Assembly (NCBI GenBank): GCA_011799875.1
Contig: CM022302.1
Span: 518,687,229 to 518,751,228, forward strand
Source of the DNA: Thinopyrum elongatum
Taxonomy: Eukaryota; Streptophyta; Magnoliopsida; Poales; Poaceae
Direction of reading: 5' to 3'
DNA length: 64,000 bases
In this document: one piece after another, positions 31,515-43,779 of the stretch
Position numbering within the stretch: the stretch's first letter is position 1
Layout: every line of letters starts with the position of its first letter
The notes under the pieces: model-generated
Database searches by the model: none
What the model saw: the letters and a program-made list of their open reading frames with translations, nothing else
What the model was told of the DNA's origin: nothing
Program-made: the position numbers and the translations under genes

Positions 31515-34500
31515 TGTGACGCCCCCGATTCAATCGTACACTAATCATACACGCAAATGTGTATGATCAAGATCAGGTACTCACGGGAAGATATCACAAC
31601 ACAACTCTAGACACAAATTGAAATAATACAAGCTTCATATTACAAGCCAGTGGCCTCGAGGACTCGAATACATAAGCTCGAGAACTAACGAGTCAGTGGA
31701 AGCAACAATATCTGAGTACAGACATAAGTTAAACAAGACTGCCTTAAGAAGACAAGCACAAACAAGATAAAGATCGAAAAGGCAAGGCCTCTTGCCTGGG
31801 TCCTCCTAACTACTCCTGGTCGTCGGCGGTCTCCACGTAGTAGTAGGCTCCGTCGGGGTAGTAGAAGCCGTCGGTGGTGGCATCTGGCTCCTGGGCTCCG
31901 CCATCTGGTCGCAACAACCGGAAAGAAGAAATAATGGGAAAAGGGGTAGCAAGGCAACCGTGAGTACTCATCCAAAGTACTCGCAAGCATCAGATCTATA
32001 CTGAGTATGCATCAGTATCAAAGGAATGGGTTGTATCTGTGGACTGAACTGCAGAATGCCAGAAAAGAAGGGAAAGCCTAGCCTATCGAAGACTATCATC
32101 TTCAAGCATCTTGCAGCATTTAAAAGAGTACAGAATAGCATATTATAATTAGTAAGTATGTTGTAGCATTATCGCCCAGAGATCCTTTCTCAACTCCCTG
32201 CGAGAAAGCAATCCCGGAGCCATCATATCCATTTCTCATGCCTCAGCATCCAGTTCTAGTTGTATCGATCGGGATACAACTCCGAGCGTCCGTTACCGTG
32301 GACACGGCTATTCGAATAGATCAATCTTCCCTGCAGGGGTGCACAAACTTACCCAACACGCTCGATCAACTTCGGCCGGACACACCATCTGTTCATGACC
32401 GGCCTCGGCCGATCAACACACCACGGTCCTACCTAGGCTCAACAATGAGGCCAGCACGCCGGACTACATCCTAAGCGCGCAGGGGTCTTAGGCCCATCGC
32501 CCTTTGCACCCCTGCACATTGCGTACGCGGCCGATGAGCAGACCTAGCCCCCTTATACAAGCGCAGGCGTTCCAGTCCAAACCGGCGCGCGTCCCTCAGT
32601 CGCTGACGTCCGAAGAGCTTTCGGCTGATACATACGACGCAGAGTGCCCATACTTATTCCCGCATGGTGGTTAGTGCGAAAAGGCCAGAGGCCTACTCGG
32701 ATCACATATCCAAACCGTTAGTGTCTTGGTAGCGCGCGGTAACGAGCAAAGACTCACGATCATGTGACCCCGTCGCCCCGTCTCGTGGACTTACGGCAAG
32801 GGCCCGGAATGCCCGGTTGTGCCACATAGAAATCTCGCGGGTACCCTCCAGGTCAACCCGACTACACATCAACTCGCGAGTACCCTCATGGTCAACCCGA
32901 CTCGCAAGAGACTGTCGGGAACTCAGGTCCACCTCTACCAGGGTGGTACCGCCTGTCCCTCCAGTCCTGTAGTAACAGTAACTCTCGCTGGTACCCCTCG
33001 GGGGCCGAGCCATCTTTAACATGGTCCTAGGGTTAAAGTCAAAGTAACCGTGTGTCCATAACATCAAGGGGAATTTCGAGGAATCACCCTCGATGGATCC
33101 CACTGGATGTAACCGTTAAGGTGAACTTAGAGGAATCACCCTCGAGGGTTCACACTTGAGGTGTTGCACGACAGAGTCGTTATCGGGAATGGTGAAGGAG
33201 GAATCACCCTCCATAGACCACGGCCGATTAACTACACCACAGAGATCTCATCAGAAGTGCTATACGAGGTATCATCCTCGGCACTCGATAGTAGCTCTAC
33301 AGAGTCGAGCAACTAAGGGGGGGTGATGTGATGTGTCAGGCTCTGGACGTCGATCACGTTGATCGAGTCATCGGTCATAATGCGGGGGTAACAGGGACAA
33401 GGTGAGGGGTCACTGGTGGATCACTGACCAACCTATACTAAGCAGATAGGATAACAGGTAAGGTACGAAAGTAGGTTACAAAACCAGGCTATGCATCAGA
33501 ATAGGAGCAAACAAATACAGTAACAAAATCTAATGCAAGCGTGAGAGAGAATGGAATGGGCGATATATGAATGATCAAGGGGGGTTTGCTTGCCTGGAAG
33601 CTCTGCTGCAAGTGGCTGGACGTCAAGGGTGTACTCGTACCCGGCAGCAGCATCAGTCTCGGTGTCTACCGGAGAGAAGAGGGGGAAGAAACAATAAATA
33701 TAAAGCAAACAAGTGCATCACTATGCATGACATGACAATATGCAGTGCTAGGGGTGTTCTAACACGGTACTACATGTTGCAGACGGAGAGGGAAAACATC
33801 CGGAAATGTTTTCCTGAAGTTTGGCATTTGCGGATAGATGAAAGGGAGGGCAACGGTTCCATGTTCGCTATGCTAGGGGCACGTGACAGATGAACGGTCT
33901 GCATATTCGGAATCGTCATATTTTTCTGAGCAACTTTCATAAATAAATTATTTCCATCCGACATATCGATTATTTTATATGATTTTTCAAAGATTTAATC
34001 ATTTTCTGAAAATTCTGGATGTTATTATTTAATTTCAAAAATAAAGGCTAAAATGCTAAATGCACCCAAAACTGTACCCAGCTGTACAACACAGAGGCTG
34101 ACAGTGGGCCCAGTTGACTGGGTCAATGGTCCAGCCAGTTGAGGCTGACTGGTGGGCCTGCTGCCCAATCAGCAGGCTGACTGGGTCAGCATTATCCACT
34201 GGGATAGTGGCTGGCCCCACCTATCATAGACTGTAGTATTAATAGGGTTAAAATAAACTTAACTAGCTAATTAGCGAGAGTGGGGCCAGGTGTCAGTGGC
34301 TGTTAGCAAGTTAATTAGTGCCTGACCTAAATGGTACAGTGCCCTGGCCCACTGTCAGTGGCTGTTGGGGCTGCAATTAGCTGGCTAATGGCTGGGCCCC
34401 ACGGTCAGCTGCCCACCGGCATTTAAAATGCAGCGGCGCGCCGGCGGCAGCCACAGCAGCAGCGGCGAGGCTCGGAAGATGGCCACAGGGGACCAAACGA

Positions 34501-35771
34501 GCGGCCGAGCGGCTCGTTCGAACGAGCGCTCCGCGCCGCGTCGAGTGGTGGTAGCGGCCGGAGCCGGGGCGGCCGGTAGCGTCGCCGGCGATAAGCCGTG
34601 GCGGAGACCGAAGGCGGGCGAGCTCGAGCGCGTGGCTACGAGGCACGGGGGCGAGCGTGTGCGCGCGCATCGGGCTCCTGGGAGACCCATGAGCACGACG
34701 GTGGCCTTGATTCGCCCAGAGGAGCGGGGGCTGCTCGAGCCCGCCGTCCATGGCGGACGGCGGAGCTCGGCTTCGCGGCGAGCTAGCTAACGGGGCGTAC
34801 GCGACGGCCAGAGGGGGGAGGAGCAGGAGCTCACTGGGGAGGCGCAAGAGGGCCCTTCGAGAGCTTAGTAGCAGCAGCGTGGCCGAGGTGACGGTGGTCG
34901 GCGGCGACCGAGGCAGACGAAGGTGGCGCAAATTCGGCGAAGAAGGGGTCCCAGCTCGTGTTCGTCATCACAGACGACGCAGGGGAACGCGGCGGAGGAC
35001 CTGGACGCGCTAGTGGGGCTCGGGGGCGACGGGGAGCGTGAGGGCGACGGTGGCCATGGCAATGAGCGTCGTCTGCAGCGGATTTGAGGGGCGAGGGGCG
35101 AGAGGGCGAGGAAAGAGGGACAAGTGGGGGGGTTAGGGTTCGCAACAGGGCGTCGCCGGCGTCTTGAAGTCGCCGAGGAGCCGCCGGATGGCCGGCACGT
35201 GGCCATCCGCGGCCATTGCCGGCGCGCGTGCGGCCAGCGCGCCAGGATGAGCAGTAGGAAGGGAGGGAGGTGAGGTTGGACTGGGCCACGCTAGGCCTTA
35301 GGCCAGAGGCCAGGTAGGCCCTTTCTCTTTTTGTTTTTCTGTCTTTCCATTTTATTTAAAACAGACACAGCTAGGGAAAAGTTTGCGCTACCAAAGGACT
35401 TTGAAAAAATGTGAGACTAGGTCACTTAAATTCTTTGTAGTATTTGGCACTACCAAAAAAAGTTAAAAGAATTCATTTGATTTTTGTTTAATTGAAAAAG
35501 GAATAAATGAGGCTGAATGTGGTACTGTTTTGGATGATAGCTCCCAAATGAGCAAACAAGTGTGGTGGTTTTCTTTCACAATAAATTGTAATGGAATTTT
35601 TACTAAAACATGAACTATTTTTCAGACATGTTTGTGAAACTTTAAATTTCACTTTAAATTTGAATTTTGGATTTGACTTGGATCTTTATTAAGGGCAATT
35701 TGACTTAGTCAAACATGATGACATGGCACCATTAGTGTGAGGTTACTGTAGCATGACACTGGGGGTGTTAC
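31515..35771 (-). repeat. Long LTR of about 4.26 kb
   Basis: Boundaries are TGTGACGCCCCCGATTCAAT at the left and GGGGGTGTTACA at the right. Degenerate repeats inside include GAGGAATCACCCTC near 33,075, 33,130, 33,198 (and gaggtatcatcctc near 33,265). A GC-rich island is at 34,420-35,260. ORFs in the island have no recognisable domain and I do not call them genes. Confidence 0.65.
34420..35260 (-). other. GC-rich island inside the long LTR
   Basis: An abrupt rise in G+C and CpG, with a minus-strand sequence that resembles a plant 5' leader (gaaccctaaccccccc near 35,130, then Ala/Pro-rich frames). It is probably the R/U5 leader of this LTR. The best frame (34,865-35,206) is proline/serine-rich low complexity, so I do not treat it as coding. 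Confidence 0.45.
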
Positions 35772-35874
35772 AAATCTCCTCCACTACAAGAAATATCGTC
35801 CCGAGATTTAAGAGGTGGAGTAAGGGGGAAAATCCTGGTTACGAAATTCTCACGGATCTTCTCGGTCTTGGTTG

Positions 35875-38050
35875 TGTAGGAGATATGCCCTAGAGGCAAT
35901 AATAAATGTTATTATTTATCTCCTTGCTCATAATTATGTTTATGTTCCATGCTATAACTGATGTGGTTCCCGAGCCCGTATATCCATAAAGGCTCTGGGG
36001 AAAACCCATGTGCACGTGTGGAATAATAAACGGTAAAAAGTATTCCTAGTCATGCCTCTAAGACTAGCTCAAGTGTTGCATGATGATTATGTTTTCCCAA
36101 TCATGGGCATGTCTATGACAGCAGCTTTGAGGGCACAATGTTAGAAGAACATTTGTGTTGAATCGACCCGATTGATGTTATGCTATGAGATTCATTCGTC
36201 ACAAGTTAATGGTTAATAACACAGAGATGGTTAATGTTTGCGTGATTCCGCAGACCATGAGAGTATCGAGTTTCTTCGTGCTTGATTCATGAACTTTGGG
36301 GTTTGTTAAACGTCATCCGTAACTGGATGGCTATTACGGCGGCTTACGGGTTCATGGGAAAGTATGTCAAGTAACTTGATAGCTCAAGATTGGGATTTGC
36401 TCCTCCGACGATGGAGAGATATCTCTGGGCCCTCTCGGTGTTACGGTATCCATCATCGTCTGGCCAGACACTTTGTGATTTGATCACGGGGATGCCGGAA
36501 CACGGTAATGAGAAAAGAGAACAATACCGGTAACGAGGTAACTAGCATAGTGGACAAGTTGTTGATCCACGGGAATGCCAACATGTCTCACCTCGGGTAT
36601 TTGTAACATATCGCGAAGCAACAGGAATAGCACACGGCAACTGGAGGTTCACTCGAATATTCATTCGTGTGGGTATAGGGGTCAATATGGGTGTCCACGG
36701 CTCCGATGTTGATCATTGATCGGAAGGGGTTCCGTGTCATGTCTATACTTCACCGAACCTATAGGGTCACACGCTTAAGGGTCATCTATCTGCTGAATAC
36801 TAGACAGGGAGTCTGAGAGAAAATCACCAAAAAAGTTTCGGACACCGAAAAAGTTTCGGACAGCGGAAAAGTTCTGCAGAGAGAACACCGGATGAGTTTC
36901 GGTGAAACTGAAAAGTTGTTTCGGGGTATTCCATTAAGTCAAATTGGTTTCGGCACATGCCTGATAATTCTTGGAGGGTGCCAGAATCATTCTGGAAACT
37001 TTTGGGAAATTTCTGGAAGAAAAACCGGAAATGTTCCGGAGCTGCCGGAACCGCTTCAGATGCTTTTCGCAGATGAAATCACTAAACTGGAATTGTTCCA
37101 GAATGCGTTGAAAATTATTTTAGTGGGTACTGGAAATGTTCTAAGCCCACATAAATATTTTCAGTTCGAACGGACGCTGAAAAATGTCGTCATGAATAGT
37201 GAAAGTGCTTTTTGGGTTACTTTTTGGAAAGCCATTATTTTGGGCTTTGTCCCAAGATATTTTTGGGGGTGACATGGATGGATGAGGCCCCCTTTGGGGG
37301 CCCCTACAAGGTGTTGGCCGGCCACAATGGGGCTCCTCCTTGGAGCCCCCACTTGTCTCTTGGTTTCACACTTGTGCCCTTGTGGAAGGACTCCATTCAT
37401 GTGGTTTTTGGGTTTTTGTGAAAAACTACCCTACCCCTTGGGATTTCCTATAAATAGAGGTGGAGGGGCAGCCCTCCACACTCACTCCTTCTCACATACA
37501 AGTGCCATTGCATGATCTGGCTTCTCTCTCCCTCCCCGCGAAATAATTTTGCAGAGCCGAAAGGCTGTCTGGGTTCCGGTGGGAACTAGTTCTGGACGGC
37601 GAAGCCCTGCCGGATAGATGACACCGTATGTGTGCAACTCTGTAGAGAGGTCATAGTTTCGATCTTAGTGCCCGAGGGGCTGTTCGTGAGTGCCTCCCGA
37701 AGGGCTGTCCAAGTGACGGTCCGAGTTCTGTGAGTCCTCCTGAAGGGCTGTCCGAGTGACTGTCCGAGTTTTGAAGGTCCTCCCGAAGGGCTGTCCGCCA
37801 CACCGTCCGGGGGACTGTTCGACCGCCTCCCGGAGGGCCGTCCGAAGGGAAGACGAGGGTATACATCCTCGCGGTTGGGAGGTTGTAAATCCTAGCTACG
37901 GGGATCTGCACCGCCGATCGTCATCGACTCTACTTCCGCTGCGCTACGAGTCGGTAACGAAAATGATCAAACCTTGTTTGCAGTCTCCATAGTGGTCCTG
38001 GGCTGGTGCGTAGGTCGGAAAATTTTTGTTTTCTGCTGCGTTACCCTACA
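35875..38050 (+). mobile_element. Solo LTR of 2,176 bp with exact GGTTG duplication
   Basis: It begins TGTAGGAGATATGCCCTAGA and ends GCTGCGTTACCCTACA. GGTTG flanks it exactly on both sides (35,870-35,874 and 38,051-38,055). A CTATAAATAGAGG box lies at about 37,448, so the LTR points right. The U3 part has clustered TTTCGGA(C/A) and TTCCGGA words at 36,825-37,120. The leader has a tandem CCGAAGGGCTGTCCG array. No internal sequence is present. Confidence 0.9.
37665..37850 (+). repeat. CCGAAGGGCTGTCCG tandem array in the LTR leader
   Basis: Three to four units of about 54 bp contain CCCGAAGGGCTGTCC(A/G)AGTG and gtccgagttytg. They lie just downstream of the TATA box, inside the transcribed part of the solo LTR. 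Confidence 0.8.
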
Positions 38051-38055
38051 GGTTG

Positions 38056-40474
38056 CTCTTCCCGAAGTAGTTGATCCTCTTCATTGATGTCTTTATTTCT
38101 CCGCTCCAGGTCATCCTGATGAAGTCATCATCCTTACTTTGGGGTCTTCATCGTACTTATGAATAGGTAAGGGGTAGCTCGGCAACGATAGAATGCTATA
38201 AGGATAATCATCTGGGGTTAACCCATGAATGAGCATATGAGTATCTCTCGAGTTGAACCAATGAAACACATCGAGAGCAAAGTACGAAGTTTCAAGCGGA
38301 TAGAAAATGGTTCAATGTCTGAAAAAGAGTGTGAATGGGGTCCAGAGCAATGGAATAAGTATTGCTTCGGATACCAAGATAGATCTGTAGGAAGGTGGTT
38401 CGTCAATTACCTACGAAGCCATGCGTGAGGAATAACTTTGGAAACAGGGAGTACAAGAGAGTTAGGTTTCGATCCTGTGGAACTATGGGTTATGGGCCCA
38501 CCATGTGGGTTAAAAGTAGGAAGGGCGTTGACATCTTGCACAGTCAAGATAGCAAGGCATGTCAGAGAATAGCCTGTCAGTTATGTCGGCAACAACGTCG
38601 GTACCAAGGGCGAGGGACGAAGAGAACCATTTTCCTGCTCGTCAAAACGAGGCGGACCAATAGGCAAAGTTCTCGTCCACCGACGGTTACCGAAATGTCA
38701 ACAACAATAGTAACAGGGTCTCACTGACGAAGTTATACACCGAGGTGTTTTCATAAGCAGGGAATTATTCTTGCTTAGATCATAAAAAATATTATAAGAA
38801 AGGTTTATACAAACCAACGGAAAGGAAAATGTGATTATACACAAGTAATAGGAGTATATCCTTCCCAGGGACAAGTAGAGCATGATATACGTGATAGGAC
38901 ATCGAGTACAACACCATTTAGATAAAGGGGCAAAGAAATTCATGATGTTTCCCCATACAACAGTGTTTGGATAAGTGATCAAGAAACATTTAGCATTGCG
39001 CTTCCAATGTTCTTATTGAAGTTCGGAGTACCAAAATCATGCTTCGGGGTAGCAATGATATGGGGTTAAAGTAAAGATTGGGTTTGAAGATCACAAGAAA
39101 TATGCAAGGAACAATTCCAGGATTAGTAAGGAACTTAAGGTACGACACAAAACAAGACCAAGTCCGTGTTTTGGAAGGAAGGCATGTATGTGGTTGATGA
39201 TAACATAGATCATCGAGGGGCAAGGATGGTATCTCTCATCATGAATTCGATTCATAACTCGGAAGAAGTCAGAATGTTGAAAATGATCATGACACATTTA
39301 TCGAGAGGTTTCTTGAAGATGTAATCGATCATCAACGACATCAAGCAAAATGAATGATGAAGCAAAATGTTATCGGAACCACAGATAAGATTGCAAGCTC
39401 AGAATCAAAAGTGCTTTACAAGAAAACCAACAAGATGTTGAAAGCTCGATGTAAGCTTAGTGTACTATTGGGATTGTGTTCTGGGGATGAAGGACATGCT
39501 AGCACGGTCAAGCTTTAGCATGATGATGATGATGTAGCCATTCGGCTAGGGATGACATAGTTGAGTACAAATTCGTAAGAAACAAAGATTACTAAGAGTT
39601 ATTGGATCACGGTGTGGACCCGATTCACTTATCGGTGTTCTCGAGTGACTAACAACTCAGAACCCGAGCAAAAATTATAATCGACGAGAAAAAATACTTG
39701 TTGCAGAACTCATAAGTAATGTAGTTTTGTGATATTATCGAGATAACAGAGGGTAATACTCGAAGGTGGAGCAGGATTGAGGTTGGACAGATGTATTGAT
39801 CTACAGAAGACAGTACTTTAACTTGTCCGAGAAATGGGATCAAAGAAGAACAATATAGTCGGAACCAAGGTTGCAAAGGGCAAAACACAGATACAAGATG
39901 AACTTATAAGAAGGGGATAATTATTTTTACGAGAAGCTTCCATGATAAGATCTACATCATGTCCATGGGCATGAACACAAGGTTCAAGGTCGACTCCCAC
40001 TTCTCCAATGCATAACCTTCCATTCACTTCTCGTTTCGAAAATGACATTAGTGTTGAAAGTTTTACCTGGTGAAATACCAGATGAGTATGACCCACAAAA
40101 ATTTCCGGGTTCACACAGATTAGGAAAGGCATAGGTTCAACCCATCGGGGCATCTTAGGGAACATATACCACAAGCTTTAGGAGTAATTAACACAAGCTC
40201 CAAAAGTAGAGCATGGTTGACAAAGCAGAGGATACAATTCTCCAAAGGCATTATACACGATTTACCAAAAGGCATTATGTATCAGGGGAAGAACTCACAA
40301 GGATTTTGAATATGCGGAGCTGTTGGATAATAATCCACCAAAGGATCTAGCGGACCATAAAGGATCTGATGTGAGTAATGGTACTCAGCCAGAAGAGGAA
40401 AGAATGCAAATGCATCAGGTTATGGAATCATCTGAATAATTCGAAGCTTAAATGCAAAGGAATTATGATTCCAA
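38056..40474. other. Internal, apparently non-coding part of the one-LTR element
   Basis: I find no gag, protease, RT, RNase H or integrase motif on either strand. Short ORFs are scattered and lack domains. This could be a large non-autonomous (LARD-like) interior or an extremely decayed one. Confidence 0.5.
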
Positions 40475-40583
40475 GTTCCTAAAAATGATATAAAATTGCA
40501 TAATAAAGCATATAAATTATCCAAGATTGATAATATAATAGCATGAAATGATAAAAAATTATAGATACATTGGAGACGTATCA

Positions 40584-40967
40584 GTAAACCGCGGCGGTGG
40601 CGGACAGAGCTCTCTGCCGTGTCCCTCTCCCTTGCCCGGTGCCTCTCGTGGCGGGCGGTGTGCGCCTCCGACTGCGGCGTGCGCGTCCGGACTGGCTGGG
40701 TAGGCACAAGCACCCATTGCTGCCTGCGTGGGGAGCAGCAGCCAGCGGGGGCAGGGCGGGGTGGGGGAGGTGCGAACTACGCAACCCTCGCGGAGCTGCG
40801 CGCTGGCCGAAAGGAGCCAGTGCTGGCGTCCTCGCTGCGCCGGTAGGGGAGAGGCAAAGCGGCAGATTCGGAACTGCCCCCGTGTCCACCTTGGACCTCT
40901 CGATGGCAATGCGGAGGGCTAGCTCCTCATCGGAGTCGGAGTCGGAGCGGCTGCCGAGGCTAGACAT
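40584..40967 (-). pseudogene. N-terminal half of the Harbinger-like element ORF
   Basis: Begins with ATG at 40,967: MSSLGSRSDSDSDEELALRI, AIERSKVDTG, then a P/R-rich stretch (SRRRTPPATRGTGQGRG) up to the LTR insertion at 40,583. The acidic Ser/Asp start and following helix are typical of this repetitive cereal protein type. The continuation is at 29,730-30,112, in a frame that does not match directly after removing the insertion, so the gene was already decayed or its frame is alternative. Confidence 0.5.
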
Positions 40968-41050
40968 GGTCGGCGGAATTGTCAGAGTGGATCAAATCGG
41001 ACAAATCGGAGGGAAGAAGAAGAGACAGAGCGAGAGTGGAGTGAGGTAGC

Positions 41051-42721
41051 TGTTGGGGAACGTTGCATGGAAAACAAAAAAATTCTACGCACACGCAAGA
41101 TCTATCCATGGAGATGCATAGCTACGAGAGGGGGAGAGCATCTTCATATCCTTGAAGATCGTTAAGCGGAAGTGTTTATCAACGCGGTTGATGTAGTCGT
41201 ACACCTTCACAATCCGTCCCGATCAAGTACCGAACGTACGGCACCTCCGCGTTCAGCACACGTTCAGTTCGATGACGTCCTCGCCTTCTTGATCCAGCAA
41301 GAGGGGCGAAGTAGTAGATGAGTTCTGGCAGCATGACGGCGTGGTGACGGTGGTGGTGAAGAACAATCTCCACAGGGCTTCGCCAAGCACAACGGAAACT
41401 GTGACGGAGGATAAACTAGAGGGGCGGGGTTGCTGGCACACGGCTTGTTGTATCTTGATGTGTTCCGGGTGCTAGCCCTGCCCCTCTATTTATATGTTGA
41501 GCCCTGGGGTCGTTTCTTGGAGAAAGAGCCTCCTCAAAGTCGGTTTAGCCCGCAAGGCAAGAGTCCTTCTCGGACTCCAGGACCAAACGCCACGGTTCCC
41601 GGCATTTACGTAGACGTCACGGACTCCGGTGTCTAGCACAGGGGTAGACGCCAGGAACCTTGGCGTCTAGCCCCTGCCCTCCGAAAAACCCCTTTGTGTA
41701 CTGTCTTAAGGCCCCGTGGGCCTTATCCCTTGGCCCAACCATATCATCCTATATATCAATCTTTACCGCCGGACCATTCCGGAGCTCCTCGTCATGTCCG
41801 TGATCTCATCCGGGACTACAAACAACATTCGGTCACCAACATACATAACTCATATAATAATATATCGTCAACGAACATTAAGCGTGCGGACCCTACGGAT
41901 TTGAGAATGATGTAGACATGACCGAGACGCTTCTCCAGTCAATAACCAATAGCGGGACCTGGATGCCCATATTGGTTCCTACATATTCTACGAAGATCTT
42001 TATCGGTCGAACCTTTATGACAACATACGTAGTTCCCTTTGTCTGTCGGTATGTTACTTGCCCGAGATTTGATCGTCGGTATCTTCATACCTAGTTCAAT
42101 CTCGTTCCGGCAAGTCTCTTTACTTGTTCCGTAACACATCATCTCGTAACTAACTCCTTAGTCACTTTGCTTGGAATCTTCTTGTGATGCTGTATTACCG
42201 AGAGGGCCCAGAGATACCTCTCTGTCACACGGAGTGACAAATCCCAATCTCGATCCATTCCAACTCAATAGACACCTTCAGATATACCTGTAGAGCATCT
42301 TTATGATCACCCAATTATGTTGTGATATTTGATAACACACAAGGTATTCCTCCGGTATCCGGGAGTTGCATGATCTCATGGTCGAAGAAATATGTATTTG
42401 ACATTAAGAAAGCAGTAGTAATAAACTGAACGATCATATGCTATGCTAACGGATGGGTCTTGTCCATCACATCATTCTCCTAATGATGTGATCTCGTTAT
42501 CAAATAACAACTCATGTCTATGGTTAGGAAACCTGAACCATCTTTGATCAACGAGCTAGTGTAGTAGAGGCTCACTAGGGACACGGTATTTTTTTATGTA
42601 TTCACACATGTATTTAAGTTTTCGGTCAATACAATTCTAGCATGAATAATAAACCTTTATCATGAATAAGGAAATATAATAATAACAACTTTATTATTGC
42701 CTCTAAGGCATATTGCCATCA
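41051..42721 (-). repeat. 3' LTR of the copia element
   Basis: On the plus strand it begins TGTTGGGGAACGTTGCATGG and ends atattgccatca. On the minus strand AAGTGGGAGAC directly precedes it and serves as the polypurine tract. A TATA-like ctatttatatg lies near 41,487 in the complement-side leader. Confidence 0.88.
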
Positions 42722-42797
42722 GTCTCCCACTTGCACTAGAGTCAATAATCTAGTTCACATCGCCATGTGATTAACACCCATAGTTCACATCACCATG

Positions 42798-43710
42798 TGT
42801 CGGTGCAACAGACCCTGGGTCCATTGCACGGACTGTGCACAGGCCAGAGACAAGATTACAAGACCAAGATCGTACCAAATAAGGAGGATCAATTCCTTTG
42901 AAGGATCCAAGTGCAAGTCGGGAAGGCCAAGGTGAGCCAGAGGAACAAGGCATCACTAAAGGAAGGACCTACCTTGCCGGGCGGGCGAGCCTGGCAGGGT
43001 TGGGTTCTGCCCCAGAAGCGAGCTCCAGGTCGTCCCGGCAGGCCTGCCGGGGCTGGCAGAGGCAAGCCACTCCACCGCTCCACCTCACAAGCAACGCAAG
43101 TCATTAATCAGAACGGTGTCAAGCTCCAAGGTGACTAAGTGGCTGCTTTTTGCCACATGGCAGCCACTTCCTACAGCAAACACCTCCATATGACACCCGT
43201 CCTGAGACGTGTCAAGCGAGCAGGCGCAAAGCTGGCAAAACAGCCCGGCAGGGCCTGCCGGGCGAGCTGTAATGTGACACTGAGCGGCGCATTTAATGCG
43301 CTCTGTCAGCCTGCAGAGTTAGATATGATAGCACTGTTAGCTATCTAATCAGTACGCAAAGACTGATTTGCCACTGTGGTGACCCCTTAATCTATAAAAG
43401 GAGGCCCATGGCGACCGTAGAAGGGGTTGGTCGATTGGACTCTCGCATATCCATACGCGCGTAGCCTCTCTCATCCCCAGAGCGACCTTGCCGGGCGAGT
43501 GTGCTACGTTCACCACCATTATCCACCATCAATCCACCAAAGCAGGAGTAGGGTTTTACGCCTCACGACGGCCCGAACCTGGGTAAAGACTGCCCGTGTG
43601 ATCTCTGCCGTGCTGCGCGACGCTTCTCCGCTCTTTGTGCAACGTGCCCATCCCCCCGCCGAACCAAAAGGGGCTCATGGCCCCATAGGTGGCCGTGGTT
43701 TCCCACGACA
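42798..43710 (+). mobile_element. Solo LTR of 913 bp with exact CCATG duplication
   Basis: It begins TGTCGGTGCAACAGACCCTG and ends GTTTCCCACGACA, flanked by CCATG on both sides (42,793-42,797 and 43,711-43,715). A TCTATAAAAGGAGG box is at about 43,391. The end (CACGACA) and the gaacctgggtaaag phrase resemble the gypsy LTR at 8,107-8,623, so it is probably from a Tat-type gypsy. GCCGGGCGAGC / GGCAGGCCTGCCGG words near 42,980-43,060 and 43,240 form a GC-rich palindromic patch. Confidence 0.9.
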
Positions 43711-43779
43711 CCATGTGATTAACACCCAAAGAGTTTACTAGAGTCAATAATCTAGTTCACATCGCCATGTGATTAATAC

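Larger units (their letters stand above)
31515..40474 (-). mobile_element. Gypsy-like element with one LTR, inserted in the solo LTR
   Basis: An LTR of about 4.26 kb (31,515-35,771) is followed by internal DNA without recognisable gag-pol domains (35,772-35,874 and 38,056-40,474). Purine-rich GTGGAGGAGATT next to TGTAACACCCCC, read on the minus strand, looks like a polypurine tract before a 3' LTR, so I orient it minus. The 5' LTR is missing: at 40,474 the interrupted outer LTR resumes (AGTTCCTAAAAATG) almost exactly where it stopped (GGTTAG at 31,514). Confidence 0.6.
30113..40583 (-). mobile_element. Solo LTR (about 1.5 kb), itself split at 31,514/40,474
   Basis: On the minus strand the LTR starts TGATACGTCTCCAATGTATC at 40,583 and ends AGCTCACAAGTAGCA at 30,113. 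It is flanked by GTAAC (30,108-30,112) and GTAAA (40,584-40,588), a one-mismatch 5-bp duplication. Only 30,113-31,514 and about 40,475-40,583 belong to it. No internal region exists, so it is a solo LTR. Start and end words match a very common wheat gypsy-type LTR, from memory; I do not name the family. Confidence 0.75.

Noticed and set aside
34377..35289. Several long ORFs in the GC-rich part of the long LTR
   Set aside because: Low-complexity Ala/Pro/Arg frames on both strands with no domain; explained by GC content of the LTR leader.
42798..43710. Solo LTR as part of the copia element
   Set aside because: It has its own TG...CA ends and an exact CCATG duplication, and opposite apparent orientation, so it is a later insertion.
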